The notes under the pieces are model-generated. The model was given only the letters and a program-made list of their open reading frames with translations, ran no database searches and was not told the DNA's origin. A stretch of DNA of 64,000 nucleotides, from contig QORU01000002.1 in assembly GCA_003574785.1 (NCBI GenBank), positions 434,001 to 498,000 on the forward strand, read 5' to 3'. Positions 8,111 to 16,513 of the stretch are shown here, one piece after another. This DNA comes from Taklimakanibacter deserti (GTDB lineage Bacteria; Pseudomonadota; Alphaproteobacteria; Rhizobiales; Aestuariivirgaceae). The stretch's first letter is position 1, and each line of letters starts with the position of its first letter. The translations under genes and the position numbers were made by a program.

Positions 8111-9238
8111 TCAGGCCGACAGGAACTTGTCCTGATATTCGTTGCGGATGGCGACGAACCAGTTGTCCTGGATCGGCCACCACCAGAGTTTCTCCAGGGC
8201 ATCGCCCGGATAGGCGGCGGCGAAGAACGCCTTCGAGGCGTCGGACAGGAGCTTGTCGGCGCCGACCGCGGTCGTGTTGATCGACGTATGATTGGCATAG
8301 AGGGCGCCCGCCTCGGGCGTCAGCATCCAGTTCACGAAGGCATAGGCCTGCTCGACATTCTTGGCGCCGACCGGAAGCGAGACGCCTTCCATCCACGTCA
8401 GGGCGCCTTCGACCGGCGCCACGAAGCCGATCGGCAGGCCCTCTTTGGCGAGGCCGGCGGCGGATGAATCCCAGGTCTGCCCGATCACCGCGCCATTGGT
8501 GCGGAAGGCGCCTTGCGCCTCGTTCTCATTCGACCAGAACTGGACGATATTGCCCTTGCGCGCCACCGCCTCGGCGAGGATGACGTCGTAATTGGCGCGC
8601 ATCGTCGCTTCGTCCTTGAAGCTGTCGCGCATCGGCTTCGGCAGCTTGCCCTGGGCTTCGAGCCACAGGCCAAGGCCGACGAGACCGGAATGGCCGCGGA
8701 TCGTCGCCTTGCCTTTCATCTCGGGCTTCCAGATGTCGCCATAGGAGGCTTTGCCATATTCAAGCGGCGATGCGTTCTTGTCGAAGGACAAGGCTTCCGT
8801 GCCCCAATCGGTCGGCACCTGGTAGCGCTTGCCCCCGACAACGGCGCCGAGCGTCTCCGAGCCCTTGACCGCGCTGGTCAGCGCCTTGTCCCAAGCGACC
8901 TTGGCCTCGTCGATCGGCTGCAGCAGGCCGAATTCGACATAGTTCGGCACCCGGTCGACGGCCGGCCAGATCACGTCGTAGCCGGCGCCGTTGCTCGCTC
9001 GCATCTGATTGAGCAGCTCATCATTGGTGCCATAGGGCGTGTAGACGGGCTTGATGCCGGTCGCCTTCTCGAAGGCCGCAAGCATCTCGTCCGAGATATA
9101 GCCGGCCCAGGCGAAGATATTGAGCGTGCCCGATGATCCGGCGGCATAGGATCCGCGCGCGATGAAGGGGGCCGCAAGGGTCACGCCGGCTGTGGCGGCC
9201 GCGCTCTTGATGAGCGTCCGGCGATTGATGGACGACAT
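8111..9238 (-). CDS. Extracellular solute-binding protein, PotD/PotF-like
   Basis: A 375-residue periplasmic binding protein. The N-terminus (SSINRRTLIKSAAATAG) has a twin arginine followed by a hydrophobic stretch, so export is probably by the Tat route. The mature part resembles spermidine/putrescine-binding proteins (LNIFAWAGYISDEMLAAFEKATG, shown here only in outline), including a TDWG segment and the typical end EYQDKFL. It is promoter-proximal in the polyamine-type operon. Binding specificity is inferred from the family only. Confidence 0.85.
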   Translation of the reverse strand: MSSINRRTLIKSAAATAGVTLAAPFIARGSYAAGSSGTLNIFAWAGYISDEMLAAFEKATGIKPVYTPYGTNDELLNQMRASNGAGYDVIWPAVDRVPNYVEFGLLQPIDEAKVAWDKALTSAVKGSETLGAVVGGKRYQVPTDWGTEALSFDKNASPLEYGKASYGDIWKPEMKGKATIRGHSGLVGLGLWLEAQGKLPKPMRDSFKDEATMRANYDVILAEAVARKGNIVQFWSNENEAQGAFRTNGAVIGQTWDSSAAGLAKEGLPIGFVAPVEGALTWMEGVSLPVGAKNVEQAYAFVNWMLTPEAGALYANHTSINTTAVGADKLLSDASKAFFAAAYPGDALEKLWWWPIQDNWFVAIRNEYQDKFLSA

Positions 9239-9425
9239 GTGAGGTATCTCCTGTGTTCGATTCTGCGACCGTTGGTAAGGTCGAGCTTGCTATCGCCGCT
9301 GTGTGACAGGCATGCGAAGACGGGCGGAGCGCAAAGGCAAGCTCACGGATTTGTAATCTTGCGCGTGCTTCGCCGCTCTCGGAGCGTTATAATCGCGCCT
9401 TGCCCTGCGGATGTCGGAGGCTTGG

Positions 9426-10016
9426 ATGCCCAAAGGAAAGACGATCGGCCTCTTATTCATCGAAGGCTGTGCCGATTGGGAGTTTGGCCTCCTTTCGGCG
9501 GCGATAGGCGGCGGTGAGGAATGGTTCGATGGACGCGTCGTCGCCCTGTCGCCCGAAGGCAAGCCGGTCAAATCGATCGGCGGGCTCAGGCTCGCGCCCG
9601 AGCGCGGCACCGATCCCGAAGCCAACCAGGATCTCGACGGCATCGCCGTCATCGGCTCCGACGGCTGGTTGCAGGCGGCGCCCGATGTAACGCCGCTGCT
9701 CACCTCCGTCGCACGCCGCGGCGGCGTGATCGGCGGCATCTGCGCCGGCACGCTCGCTCTGGCCCGCGCCGGGCTCTTCGCCAAGGCGGCGCATACCAGC
9801 AACAGCCGCGAGTGGATCACCCATTGCGTCCCCGATTATGACGGCCAGGAAAATTACCGCGACGTCCCGCATGCCGTCGCCGACGGCAGGATCGTCTCGG
9901 CGCCGGGCACCGCTCCCCTCACCTTCGCGGCGGAATTCGTCAGAACCCTCCACCCCGATCAAGCGGGCAAGGTCGCCGAGATGACGGCAGCATTCACCAA
10001 GGAATATCGCGGATAG
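9426..10016 (+). CDS. DJ-1/PfpI family protein
   Basis: A 196-residue class I glutamine amidotransferase-like protein of the DJ-1/PfpI family. The nucleophile-elbow cysteine is in GGICAGTLAL (Cys106), preceded by the acidic residue of FIEGCADWE. Family members include glyoxalases, protein-repair deglycases and isonitrile hydratases; none can be chosen here. The ATG at 9426 is selected over one 15 bases upstream because GGAGG lies five bases before it. The gene stands alone, divergent from the polyamine-type operon and convergent with an SDR gene. A TATAAT at 9388-9393 may be its -10 box, without a convincing -35. Confidence 0.8.
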   Translation: MPKGKTIGLLFIEGCADWEFGLLSAAIGGGEEWFDGRVVALSPEGKPVKSIGGLRLAPERGTDPEANQDLDGIAVIGSDGWLQAAPDVTPLLTSVARRGGVIGGICAGTLALARAGLFAKAAHTSNSREWITHCVPDYDGQENYRDVPHAVADGRIVSAPGTAPLTFAAEFVRTLHPDQAGKVAEMTAAFTKEYRG

Positions 10017-10028
10017 ACGGATGGGCGT

Positions 10029-10793
10029 TCATGTCCGTGCCACCGATATGCCGCCATCGACGAGAAGCGCGCTGCCGGTCATGAAGCTTGACGCATCGGA
10101 AGCAAGATAGAGGGCGGAACGGGCGATCTCTTCCGGCTCCGCCAGGCGCTTCAGCGCATGCAGGCCTTCGACGAATTTGCGCATCTCCGGCGTGCTGATG
10201 ACGGTGCGGCCCGCGGGCGTATCGGTGCCGCCGGGCAACAGGGCGTTGGCCCTGATGCGCTGGGCGCCGAATTCCGCGGCGATGACCTGCGCCAGCCCGA
10301 TGAGCCCCGCCTTGCTCGCCGCATAGGCGCCGAGGCCCGGGAAGCCGATCGAATAGCCGACGAAGGTCGAGGTGAAGATGAGCGAGCCCCCACCCCGCTC
10401 CACCATGGCCGGGATCTGATGCCGCGCATTGAGGAAGGCGCTGGTCAGGTTGGTGGCGAGGGTCTCATCCCAGCCGGCGACGCTGATGTCGGGGACGGAA
10501 CCCATCTCACCCGTGGCGCCGGCATTGTTGAAAGCGACGTCGAGGCCGCCGAACCGCTCCTTCGCCACATCGACCAGGCGGCGAGCGGTCGCTTCGGCCT
10601 TGATATCGCCCGCGACCGCAATGGCGGCGGCGCCCGCTTCTTCGATCTCGGTGACGAGCTCATCGAGCTCAGCTTGGCGCCTGGCGCTAACCACGAGCTT
10701 GGCGCCCTCCGCGGCGAAGAGCTTCGCTGCAGCACGGCCGATACCTGAGCTTGCGCCGGTGACGATGGCGACTTTATTGGCAAGAGATGACAC
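10029..10793 (-). CDS. SDR family oxidoreductase
   Basis: A classical short-chain dehydrogenase/reductase, 254 residues. It has the cofactor motif TGASSGIG (12-19), the NNAG motif, the active-site YAASK preceded by a serine-containing segment, and a C-terminal end GSALLVDGG typical of FabG-like enzymes. The start is a GTG with an AGAGG upstream. A 23-bp inverted repeat at 10810-10832 lies just before it and is a candidate operator. It may be transcribed with the M20 hydrolase upstream (gap about 96 bases) or on its own. Substrate unknown. Confidence 0.85.
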   Translation of the reverse strand: MSSLANKVAIVTGASSGIGRAAAKLFAAEGAKLVVSARRQAELDELVTEIEEAGAAAIAVAGDIKAEATARRLVDVAKERFGGLDVAFNNAGATGEMGSVPDISVAGWDETLATNLTSAFLNARHQIPAMVERGGGSLIFTSTFVGYSIGFPGLGAYAASKAGLIGLAQVIAAEFGAQRIRANALLPGGTDTPAGRTVISTPEMRKFVEGLHALKRLAEPEEIARSALYLASDASSFMTGSALLVDGGISVART

Positions 10794-10809
10794 GGTGAAA
10801 ACCTCTCCG

Positions 10810-10832
10810 ATAAGAACACTGCCGGTTCTTAT
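10810..10832. promoter_or_regulatory. Inverted repeat ATAAGAAC-N7-GTTCTTAT, candidate operator
   Basis: Two perfect 8-bp arms separated by seven bases, 17 bases upstream of the SDR start codon. The spacing suits a dimeric helix-turn-helix repressor of the HxlR, MarR or TetR type. No such gene is adjacent, so the regulator would be encoded elsewhere. Confidence 0.45.
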
Positions 10833-10889
10833 TGGTCATCGCGTCGTCGCGCGCAGCCCGTTTCTTGCGCGTCCGTCATGAAAGAATGC

Positions 10890-12053
10890 CTAAGGCTTGA
10901 GCACCATTTCCGCGAGCCTGACCCAGTAGCTGACGCCGACCGGGATGATCTCGTCATTGAAGTCGTAGTCGGGACTGTGGCAATAGGCCGTGTCGCCGTT
11001 GCCGAGATTGATCATGGCCCCCGGCCGCGCCTCGAGCATGAAGGCAAAATCCTCTGCCCCCATGATCGGCTTCGCCTCGGTCTCGATTGCGCCTGTGCCC
11101 ATCACTTCGCGCGCGGCCGCTATGGCAAGCTGCGTTTCCGCCGCATGGTTGACGGTGACGGGATACTTGCGGACATAAGTGAGCGTCGCCTCGCCGCCCA
11201 GAGCTTTGGCGACATTCTCCACCGTCTCGCGGATTCGCGTCTCTGCCGCATCGCGTATCTCTTTCGACAGCGTGCGCACCGTGCCGGCGAGCTCGGCCAC
11301 CGGCGGGATCACATTCATGGCATCGCCGGCATGGAATTTGGTGATCGAGACCACGAGCGACTCGACCGGATCGGTGTTGCGCGAGACGATGCCCTGGAGC
11401 GCGGTGATGATCTGCGCGCCGATGAAGATCGGATCGATCGTCTGATGCGGCATGGCGGCATGGCCGCCGCGCCCTTTCACCTGGATCGTGATCTCGTCAT
11501 AGGCCGCGAGCATGGCGCCGGTGCGGATCGAGAACCGGCCCGCCGGAATGCCGGGCTCATTATGGAGTCCGAAGACCTGGGTGATGTCGAAGCGTTCCAT
11601 CATGCCGTCGGCCACCATTTCACGCCCGCCGCCGCCGCCTTCCTCCGCCGGCTGGAAGATGACCGCCACGGCGCCGCGGAAATTCCGCGTCTCGCAGAGA
11701 TGGCGGGCCGCGCCAAGCAGCATCGCCATATGTCCGTCATGGCCGCAGGCATGCATGCGGCCATGAATCTGCGATGCATAAGGAAGCCCGGTCGCCTCGA
11801 CGATCGGCAGCGCATCCATGTCGGTCCTGAGGCCGATCACTGGTCCCTCGCCATGGCGGCCACGAATGAGGCCGACAATGCCGGTCCGGCCGATGCCGGT
11901 CACCACCTCGTCACAGCCGAAGGCGCGCAATTTCTCGCTTACGAATTTCGCCGTCTCATGCACATCGAACATGAGCTCGGGCCGGCTGTGCAGCTCTTGC
12001 CGCCAGGCGGCGATCTCGGGCTGGGTTTCGGACGCGGTGTTGAGGAGAGGCAT
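10890..12053 (-). CDS. M20 family amidohydrolase (hippurate hydrolase-like)
   Basis: A 387-residue zinc/manganese hydrolase of the M20D group, which removes acyl groups from amino acids or related amides in the cytoplasm. Visible metal and catalytic motifs are RTDMDALP, MHACGHDGHMAM, QPAEEGGGG and, near the end, MGAEDFAF. The start at 12053 follows CAGGAG by seven bases; a longer in-frame reading has no such site. It lies 99 bases downstream of the indoleamine dioxygenase gene on the same strand, so a role on the product of that enzyme is possible but unproven. Confidence 0.85.
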   Translation of the reverse strand: MPLLNTASETQPEIAAWRQELHSRPELMFDVHETAKFVSEKLRAFGCDEVVTGIGRTGIVGLIRGRHGEGPVIGLRTDMDALPIVEATGLPYASQIHGRMHACGHDGHMAMLLGAARHLCETRNFRGAVAVIFQPAEEGGGGGREMVADGMMERFDITQVFGLHNEPGIPAGRFSIRTGAMLAAYDEITIQVKGRGGHAAMPHQTIDPIFIGAQIITALQGIVSRNTDPVESLVVSITKFHAGDAMNVIPPVAELAGTVRTLSKEIRDAAETRIRETVENVAKALGGEATLTYVRKYPVTVNHAAETQLAIAAAREVMGTGAIETEAKPIMGAEDFAFMLEARPGAMINLGNGDTAYCHSPDYDFNDEIIPVGVSYWVRLAEMVLKP

Positions 12054-12152
12054 TTCGAGGCTCCTGTAGCGAGCGGGGTGTCCTGAACTCAGTGTAGTCG
12101 CCGCCGGCACTCCTGGGAATAGATGCGTGCCGGCGGCGCGCCAGGGCTTGCT

Positions 12153-13274
12153 TCAGATCTTGCTGCGCGCCGTCTCATTGCGGGCGTCGCGCAGGAAATC
12201 GACGAAGTCGGTGCCGCCGGTGCCCTTCTCATCGGCGGCGAGGCCGGAAGGTTTGAGGATATAGTCGTGCGCCAGCCCGATATGGCGGCGGCGGAACGTA
12301 TCCACTTGTTCCACCGCCTCATTATAGGCGGCCTTGAGCGCAGGTGATCCTGCCCTCGCGCGCGCCCGCATTTCCGACAGGCGTTCGACATCGGCGATGA
12401 AACGGCGATGGCCGACCGGCATGTAGCGGCGCATGTCGCGCAAATAGATGCCGGCCCGGCTGGTGCCGTGATCGATGCCGAGCGCTGCATCGAGCACCTG
12501 GATCAACGAACTCTGGCCGGCGCTGCCACCGACATGGACCCGTGGGCTCTCGGACACCCCTTCATAGACGGCGCCCAGCGCGGGCCAGCCGGCGAGATAA
12601 GGGCGGACGCGGTGAAAGAAGACATGCGGATCGCACCATGCCCGCATGCGCGCGAGAGCCGCGAGCACCGGCTCCATGCCCGCCGCCACCTGCTCGAGAT
12701 CGGCGGCCAGTTCCGCGTCGCTTCGGCTCTGCGTCGCCCCGATCGTCTGATGGATGATCCGCAACAAGGGGGCGCCGGCCAGCTCCACGCCCAGTGAGGC
12801 CATGAAGAACCAGTCTTCATCCACACCGCCCAGGAACTGGATCTGCATGCGCGCATTGTCGGCTGAAACAGGCTGTACCGGATCGAGCTTGCGCCAGTTC
12901 CTGAGCAGCATCGAGGCATAGTGAACGAGCGGCGGCCGGTCGAGCCGTTCCGCCAGGGCGCAAAGCGGCACGGCAATCGGCGCTGGAATCCTGAGATGCG
13001 GCTCGCTCCCGCCCCACACCCAGCCGTTGGCGAAGACGGTGAGAATGAGCATTGCGCGCTCGCGCGATGGCTCATCGGCAAGACCGGACGTATCGAGCAA
13101 CGGGAAAGCTTCGAGCCTCGATCGCAAGCCGCGCGTCCGGATGAGGCCCGAGATATCGGGAACGATATCTTCCCAGGCATCGAAGATAGGCGGCAGGCGC
13201 CGCAGCGGCTCGCCTCGCGGCACGAAACCGGTGACCTCGTCGATGCCGTAGGCGGCGAGCTCTGCAAGGCACAT
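12153..13274 (-). CDS. Indoleamine 2,3-dioxygenase family protein
   Basis: A 373-residue heme dioxygenase homologue. Family signatures include SAGQSSLIQVLDAALG, MRRYMPVGHRRFI, the proximal-histidine region FRRRHIGLAHDYIL (His331), and the C-terminal GTGGTDFVDFL (351-361). The GTGGT loop closes over the active site in known enzymes. Expected activity is oxygen-dependent opening of the indole ring of tryptophan, or another indoleamine, to N-formylkynurenine; family members can differ in substrate. The ATG at 13274 has GAGGA five bases upstream and is preferred over a TTG at 13298. Neighbours are an M20 hydrolase downstream and an idonate-type dehydrogenase upstream. Bacterial members are less common than tryptophan 2,3-dioxygenase. 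Confidence 0.85.
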   Translation of the reverse strand: MCLAELAAYGIDEVTGFVPRGEPLRRLPPIFDAWEDIVPDISGLIRTRGLRSRLEAFPLLDTSGLADEPSRERAMLILTVFANGWVWGGSEPHLRIPAPIAVPLCALAERLDRPPLVHYASMLLRNWRKLDPVQPVSADNARMQIQFLGGVDEDWFFMASLGVELAGAPLLRIIHQTIGATQSRSDAELAADLEQVAAGMEPVLAALARMRAWCDPHVFFHRVRPYLAGWPALGAVYEGVSESPRVHVGGSAGQSSLIQVLDAALGIDHGTSRAGIYLRDMRRYMPVGHRRFIADVERLSEMRARARAGSPALKAAYNEAVEQVDTFRRRHIGLAHDYILKPSGLAADEKGTGGTDFVDFLRDARNETARSKI

Positions 13275-13393
13275 GATCTTCCTCAAGCGACGCGACAATC
13301 CGGACCAAGGTCGCTATTCCGGCGTCATAAGTCAAACGCCGCCTCTCTGCACAAAAATGCATTCCCAAGTGCGAACCTTTCACTTCCGCCTGG

Positions 13394-14440
13394 CTATGCC
13401 TCCAGCACGACCTTGACGCTTTGGCTGCGATCGAGAGCGAGACGGAGCGCCGCCGGCGCATCGGCGAGCGGGCGGCGTGCCGTGATGAGCTGCTGCACGT
13501 CGATCTTGCCTCTGACGATCAGTTCCACCGCCTGCATGAATTCATGACCGAAGCGGAAGGAGCCGCGGAAATCGACCTCCTTGGCCATGATGGCATTGGC
13601 CGGCACGGAGATTTCACCGCCCGGCAGATTGCCGATCTGCACCAAGACACCCCCGCGGCGCACCGCGCCGATGGCCAGCGCCAGAGCCGATGGCGCGCCT
13701 GTCACTTCGAACACGACATCGAAAGGCCGGTCCATCGCCGCAGCCAGCAGCGCATCGCTTTCGCCGGAAATGTCGAATACCTCATCCGCGCCGAGTCTCG
13801 CGGCAAAGCTGAGCGGCTGGCGCGCAATGTCGATCACGGTCAGATGCCCCGCACCGGCGAGCTTCGCGGAAAGCATGGTCAAGAGCCCGATCGGCCCGGC
13901 CCCGAACAGCGCGAGACGCTTGCCGGCAAGATCGCCGGCCCGAGCCGTGGCATGCAGGCAGACGGCGAACGGCTCGGCGAGCGCGGCCGAAGCGAAAGAC
14001 AGGTCCTTCGGCACCACAATGCACTGCTCAGGCAGTGCATCAAAGAACGTGGCGAAGCCGCCTTGCATATGCGGCGTCCTGGAGGCCGAGCCCATGAAAT
14101 AGATGTTCTCGCACAGATTGACGCGACCTTCGCGGCAACGCGCGCACTGTCCGCACCAGCGCGATGGATTGACCGCCACACGGTCGCCGACCTTCAGACG
14201 GGTGCCCGCTACATTGAGCTCGGCCACGGTGCCGGCGATTTCATGGCCGAGCACCAGCGGCGATGTCACCACGAAGTTGCCGGTGCGGGCGTGGCGGAAA
14301 TAATGCATGTCCGAGCCGCAAATGCCGGCGGCACCGAAGGCGATGCGCACCATGCCTGCGGCCAGCGGTCCGAGCGGCTGCTCCACCATGCGCAGATCCT
14401 CAGGCCCGAACAAAGTGGCTGCAACCGCGACGGCGCTCAT
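13394..14440 (-). CDS. idnD: Zinc-dependent alcohol dehydrogenase, L-idonate 5-dehydrogenase-like
   Basis: A 348-residue medium-chain dehydrogenase. Catalytic zinc ligands are in GICGSDMHYF (Cys41) and LGHEIAG (His66, Glu67). The structural zinc cysteines are in CGQCARCREGRVNLC, and the NAD-binding loop is GAGPIG. The segments DRVAVNPSRWCGQC and MGSASRTPHMQGGF are typical of L-idonate 5-dehydrogenases, which oxidise L-idonate to 5-keto-D-gluconate. It lies ten bases after the TRAP large permease gene in the same operon, fitting import and oxidation of a sugar acid. Another polyol or sugar-acid substrate remains possible. Confidence 0.78.
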   Translation of the reverse strand: MSAVAVAATLFGPEDLRMVEQPLGPLAAGMVRIAFGAAGICGSDMHYFRHARTGNFVVTSPLVLGHEIAGTVAELNVAGTRLKVGDRVAVNPSRWCGQCARCREGRVNLCENIYFMGSASRTPHMQGGFATFFDALPEQCIVVPKDLSFASAALAEPFAVCLHATARAGDLAGKRLALFGAGPIGLLTMLSAKLAGAGHLTVIDIARQPLSFAARLGADEVFDISGESDALLAAAMDRPFDVVFEVTGAPSALALAIGAVRRGGVLVQIGNLPGGEISVPANAIMAKEVDFRGSFRFGHEFMQAVELIVRGKIDVQQLITARRPLADAPAALRLALDRSQSVKVVLEA

Positions 14441-14450
14441 ATTCGTCTCC

Positions 14451-15857
14451 CTAACGGATGAGCCCCACCTGCTGCGGCAGCCACAGCGTGATCATCGGCA
14501 CGAAGGTGATCAGCAGAAGCGCCAGCAGCAGCGGTATCAACCAGGGCAGGATAGCCATGGTGGTGCGCTCGACCGACAATTTCGCTACCCGCGACAGCAC
14601 GAAAAGAACCATGCCGAGCGGCGGGTGAAGCAGACCGATCATAAGGTTCAGCGTCATGATGAGGCCGAAATGCACGGGATCCACTCCATATCTCGCCGCC
14701 ACGGGCAGCAGGATCGGCACCAGGATGGTGATGGCGGCGATCGTGTCGAGGAAGCAGCCGACCACCAGCATCAGGATGTTGACCAGGATCAGAAACACCC
14801 ATTTGTTGTCGGTGAGCGCAAAGATGAAATTCGAAAAGACGGTCGCCGCCTGGCTCACCGTCAGAAGCCAGGCGAAGATCGAAGCCGCCGTGACGATGAA
14901 CAGCACAGAGGCCGTCGTCTCGATCGTATCGAAGCTCGCTTTGGTGAGGGTTCTGAGGGTCATGGTGCGGTAGCGCACCAACCCCAGGAACAGAGACCAG
15001 ATCACGGCGGCCATCGCCGCTTCCGTCGGCGTGAACCAGCCCATGGTCATGCCCCCGATCAGGATGACCGGGGTCATCAGCGCCATCACCGCCGAGAAAT
15101 CGAAATACCAGTCGAGCGCCACCAGGACAACGAGCGCGATCAGCACGGCGACATTGATCGAGAGGCCGGTGAGGATGAGCAGATAGACGGCGAGCGGAAA
15201 CAATGCGACGACCACGATCTCGAGGCCTGCCTCACCAAGCTTGGCCAGCGAGAACGGCGTATCGGAGCCCCAGCCGCGCCTGTAAGCGAAGAAGGCCACG
15301 GCGATCATCATCAGGACCGTCATCACGACGCCCGGCACGATCCCCGCCATGAACAGCGCCCCGATCGAGACATTCGCCATCATGCCGTAGATGACGAAGG
15401 GCAGCGAGGGCGGGAAGATCGGCCCCAGTGTCGAGGAAGCGGCGGTGACGCCGACGGCGGCATCGACCGGATAGCCATGGTCCTTCATCGCCTTGATCTC
15501 GATCGTGCCGATACCGGCGGCGTCGGCGAGCGCCGTTCCGGACATGCCGGCAAAGATGACGGAGCCGATGATGTTGACCTGCGCCAGGCCACCCTTCATC
15601 CAGCCGACCAGCGCCAGCGCGAAAGAGTAGATGCGGCCGGTGACGCCGGCAATATTCATGAGGTTTCCGGCGAGGATGAAGAAGGGCACGGCCAGCAGGG
15701 GAAAGCTCTCGACGCCGGCGATCATGCGCTGGGCGGCAATGAGGTCGGGCGCCACGCCATAGATCAAAAGATAAGCGACCGATGCCACCGCCATGGAGAT
15801 GGCGACCGGCACGCCGAACAACATCAGGACAAGGAAACCACCAACCAGAAGCAGCAT
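14451..15857 (-). CDS. dctM: TRAP transporter large permease (DctM)
   Basis: Large membrane subunit of a tripartite ATP-independent periplasmic transporter, 468 residues, about 12 hydrophobic segments. Conserved family stretches are PFFILAGNLMN, VIFAGMSGTALADAAG, GPIFPPSLPFVIYG, FTPTEAAAMAA-like TPTEAAMAAVIW, and LLHPPLGMVLFV near the end. It carries the sodium- or proton-coupled translocation pathway and works with DctQ (gene three bases upstream) and DctP. Operon context (idonate-type dehydrogenase downstream, GntR upstream) suggests a sugar acid rather than a C4-dicarboxylate. Confidence 0.92.
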   Translation of the reverse strand: MLLLVGGFLVLMLFGVPVAISMAVASVAYLLIYGVAPDLIAAQRMIAGVESFPLLAVPFFILAGNLMNIAGVTGRIYSFALALVGWMKGGLAQVNIIGSVIFAGMSGTALADAAGIGTIEIKAMKDHGYPVDAAVGVTAASSTLGPIFPPSLPFVIYGMMANVSIGALFMAGIVPGVVMTVLMMIAVAFFAYRRGWGSDTPFSLAKLGEAGLEIVVVALFPLAVYLLILTGLSINVAVLIALVVLVALDWYFDFSAVMALMTPVILIGGMTMGWFTPTEAAMAAVIWSLFLGLVRYRTMTLRTLTKASFDTIETTASVLFIVTAASIFAWLLTVSQAATVFSNFIFALTDNKWVFLILVNILMLVVGCFLDTIAAITILVPILLPVAARYGVDPVHFGLIMTLNLMIGLLHPPLGMVLFVLSRVAKLSVERTTMAILPWLIPLLLALLLITFVPMITLWLPQQVGLIR

Positions 15858-15860
15858 GGA

Positions 15861-16436
15861 TCAGGCTCCCGGCGTGTCGAATTTTTCGGGATGTTCGAGC
15901 ACGGAATATCCGCGTCGCTGATTCTGGACGAGCACCTGCACGGAGCGCAAGAGCATCAGCACGAAGGCGACAAATACGAGGTAGAAGAACCAGCTGCGCG
16001 GCAAGTTGACCGTCGTCATGCGCTCATCCGCGACGATCGCCACATAGCGCCACATGAGCCAGGACGCATAGGCGAAGAAGCCCACGCGAATGACGTCGAC
16101 GGCGAGTGACAGGCGCTTCGCGGCGCCCGCGGGCAAATAGTGGTAAAGGACATCGACCTGGATATGCCGCGAGGTCCGCACGCACATGGCAGCACCCATG
16201 AAAACCACCACGACCAGCGTGTTGCTGGCGATCTCTTCGGTCCATGCCAGGCTGTTGTTCAACGCATAGCGCGTGAAGAACTGCAGGAAGACGCATCCGA
16301 CCATCAGCCAGAACAAAGCAAGGGTGCCCCAGTCCTCCCAACCGTGATGCGAAAGATCGACCGGCGCCGCCTCCTCTTCGAAGGCCTGCGCCAGCTCCTC
16401 GGCGGTGACCTGCGTATGGTGCTCCTGCTGGATCAT
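15861..16436 (-). CDS. dctQ: TRAP transporter small permease (DctQ)
   Basis: A 191-residue small membrane subunit with four hydrophobic segments and the family motifs NNSLAWTEEIAS and VRTSRHIQVD. It carries a 50-residue hydrophilic N-terminal extension before the first membrane helix, longer than in many DctQ proteins. The gene lies between the binding-protein gene (with an intervening hairpin) and DctM, three bases apart. Confidence 0.9.
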   Translation of the reverse strand: MIQQEHHTQVTAEELAQAFEEEAAPVDLSHHGWEDWGTLALFWLMVGCVFLQFFTRYALNNSLAWTEEIASNTLVVVVFMGAAMCVRTSRHIQVDVLYHYLPAGAAKRLSLAVDVIRVGFFAYASWLMWRYVAIVADERMTTVNLPRSWFFYLVFVAFVLMLLRSVQVLVQNQRRGYSVLEHPEKFDTPGA

Positions 16437-16460
16437 GGATGACTCCTCCCCCTTCCATTC

Positions 16461-16505
16461 ATTTCCCCTTCTCCCCGCGAGGGCATGCGTAGGAGAAGGG
16501 GAAAT
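16461..16505 (-). promoter_or_regulatory. Strong intergenic hairpin after the TRAP binding protein gene
   Basis: ATTTCCCCTTCTCC and its exact complement form a perfect 14-bp stem with a 17-base loop, starting nine bases after the dctP stop. No U-run follows on the transcribed strand. Expected effect is protection of the dctP message and reduced read-through into dctQM. Confidence 0.6.
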
Positions 16506-16513
16506 AGCGCCAG

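Noticed and set aside
14307..16109. Long plus-strand open frame of 600 codons across the TRAP genes
   Set aside because: It lies opposite dctM/dctQ with amino-acid composition dominated by Asp, His, Arg and Gln, typical of an antisense shadow in GC-rich DNA.
16461..16505. Rho-independent terminator between dctP and dctQ
   Set aside because: The stem is strong but no U-run follows on the transcribed strand, and the genes continue as one transporter operon.
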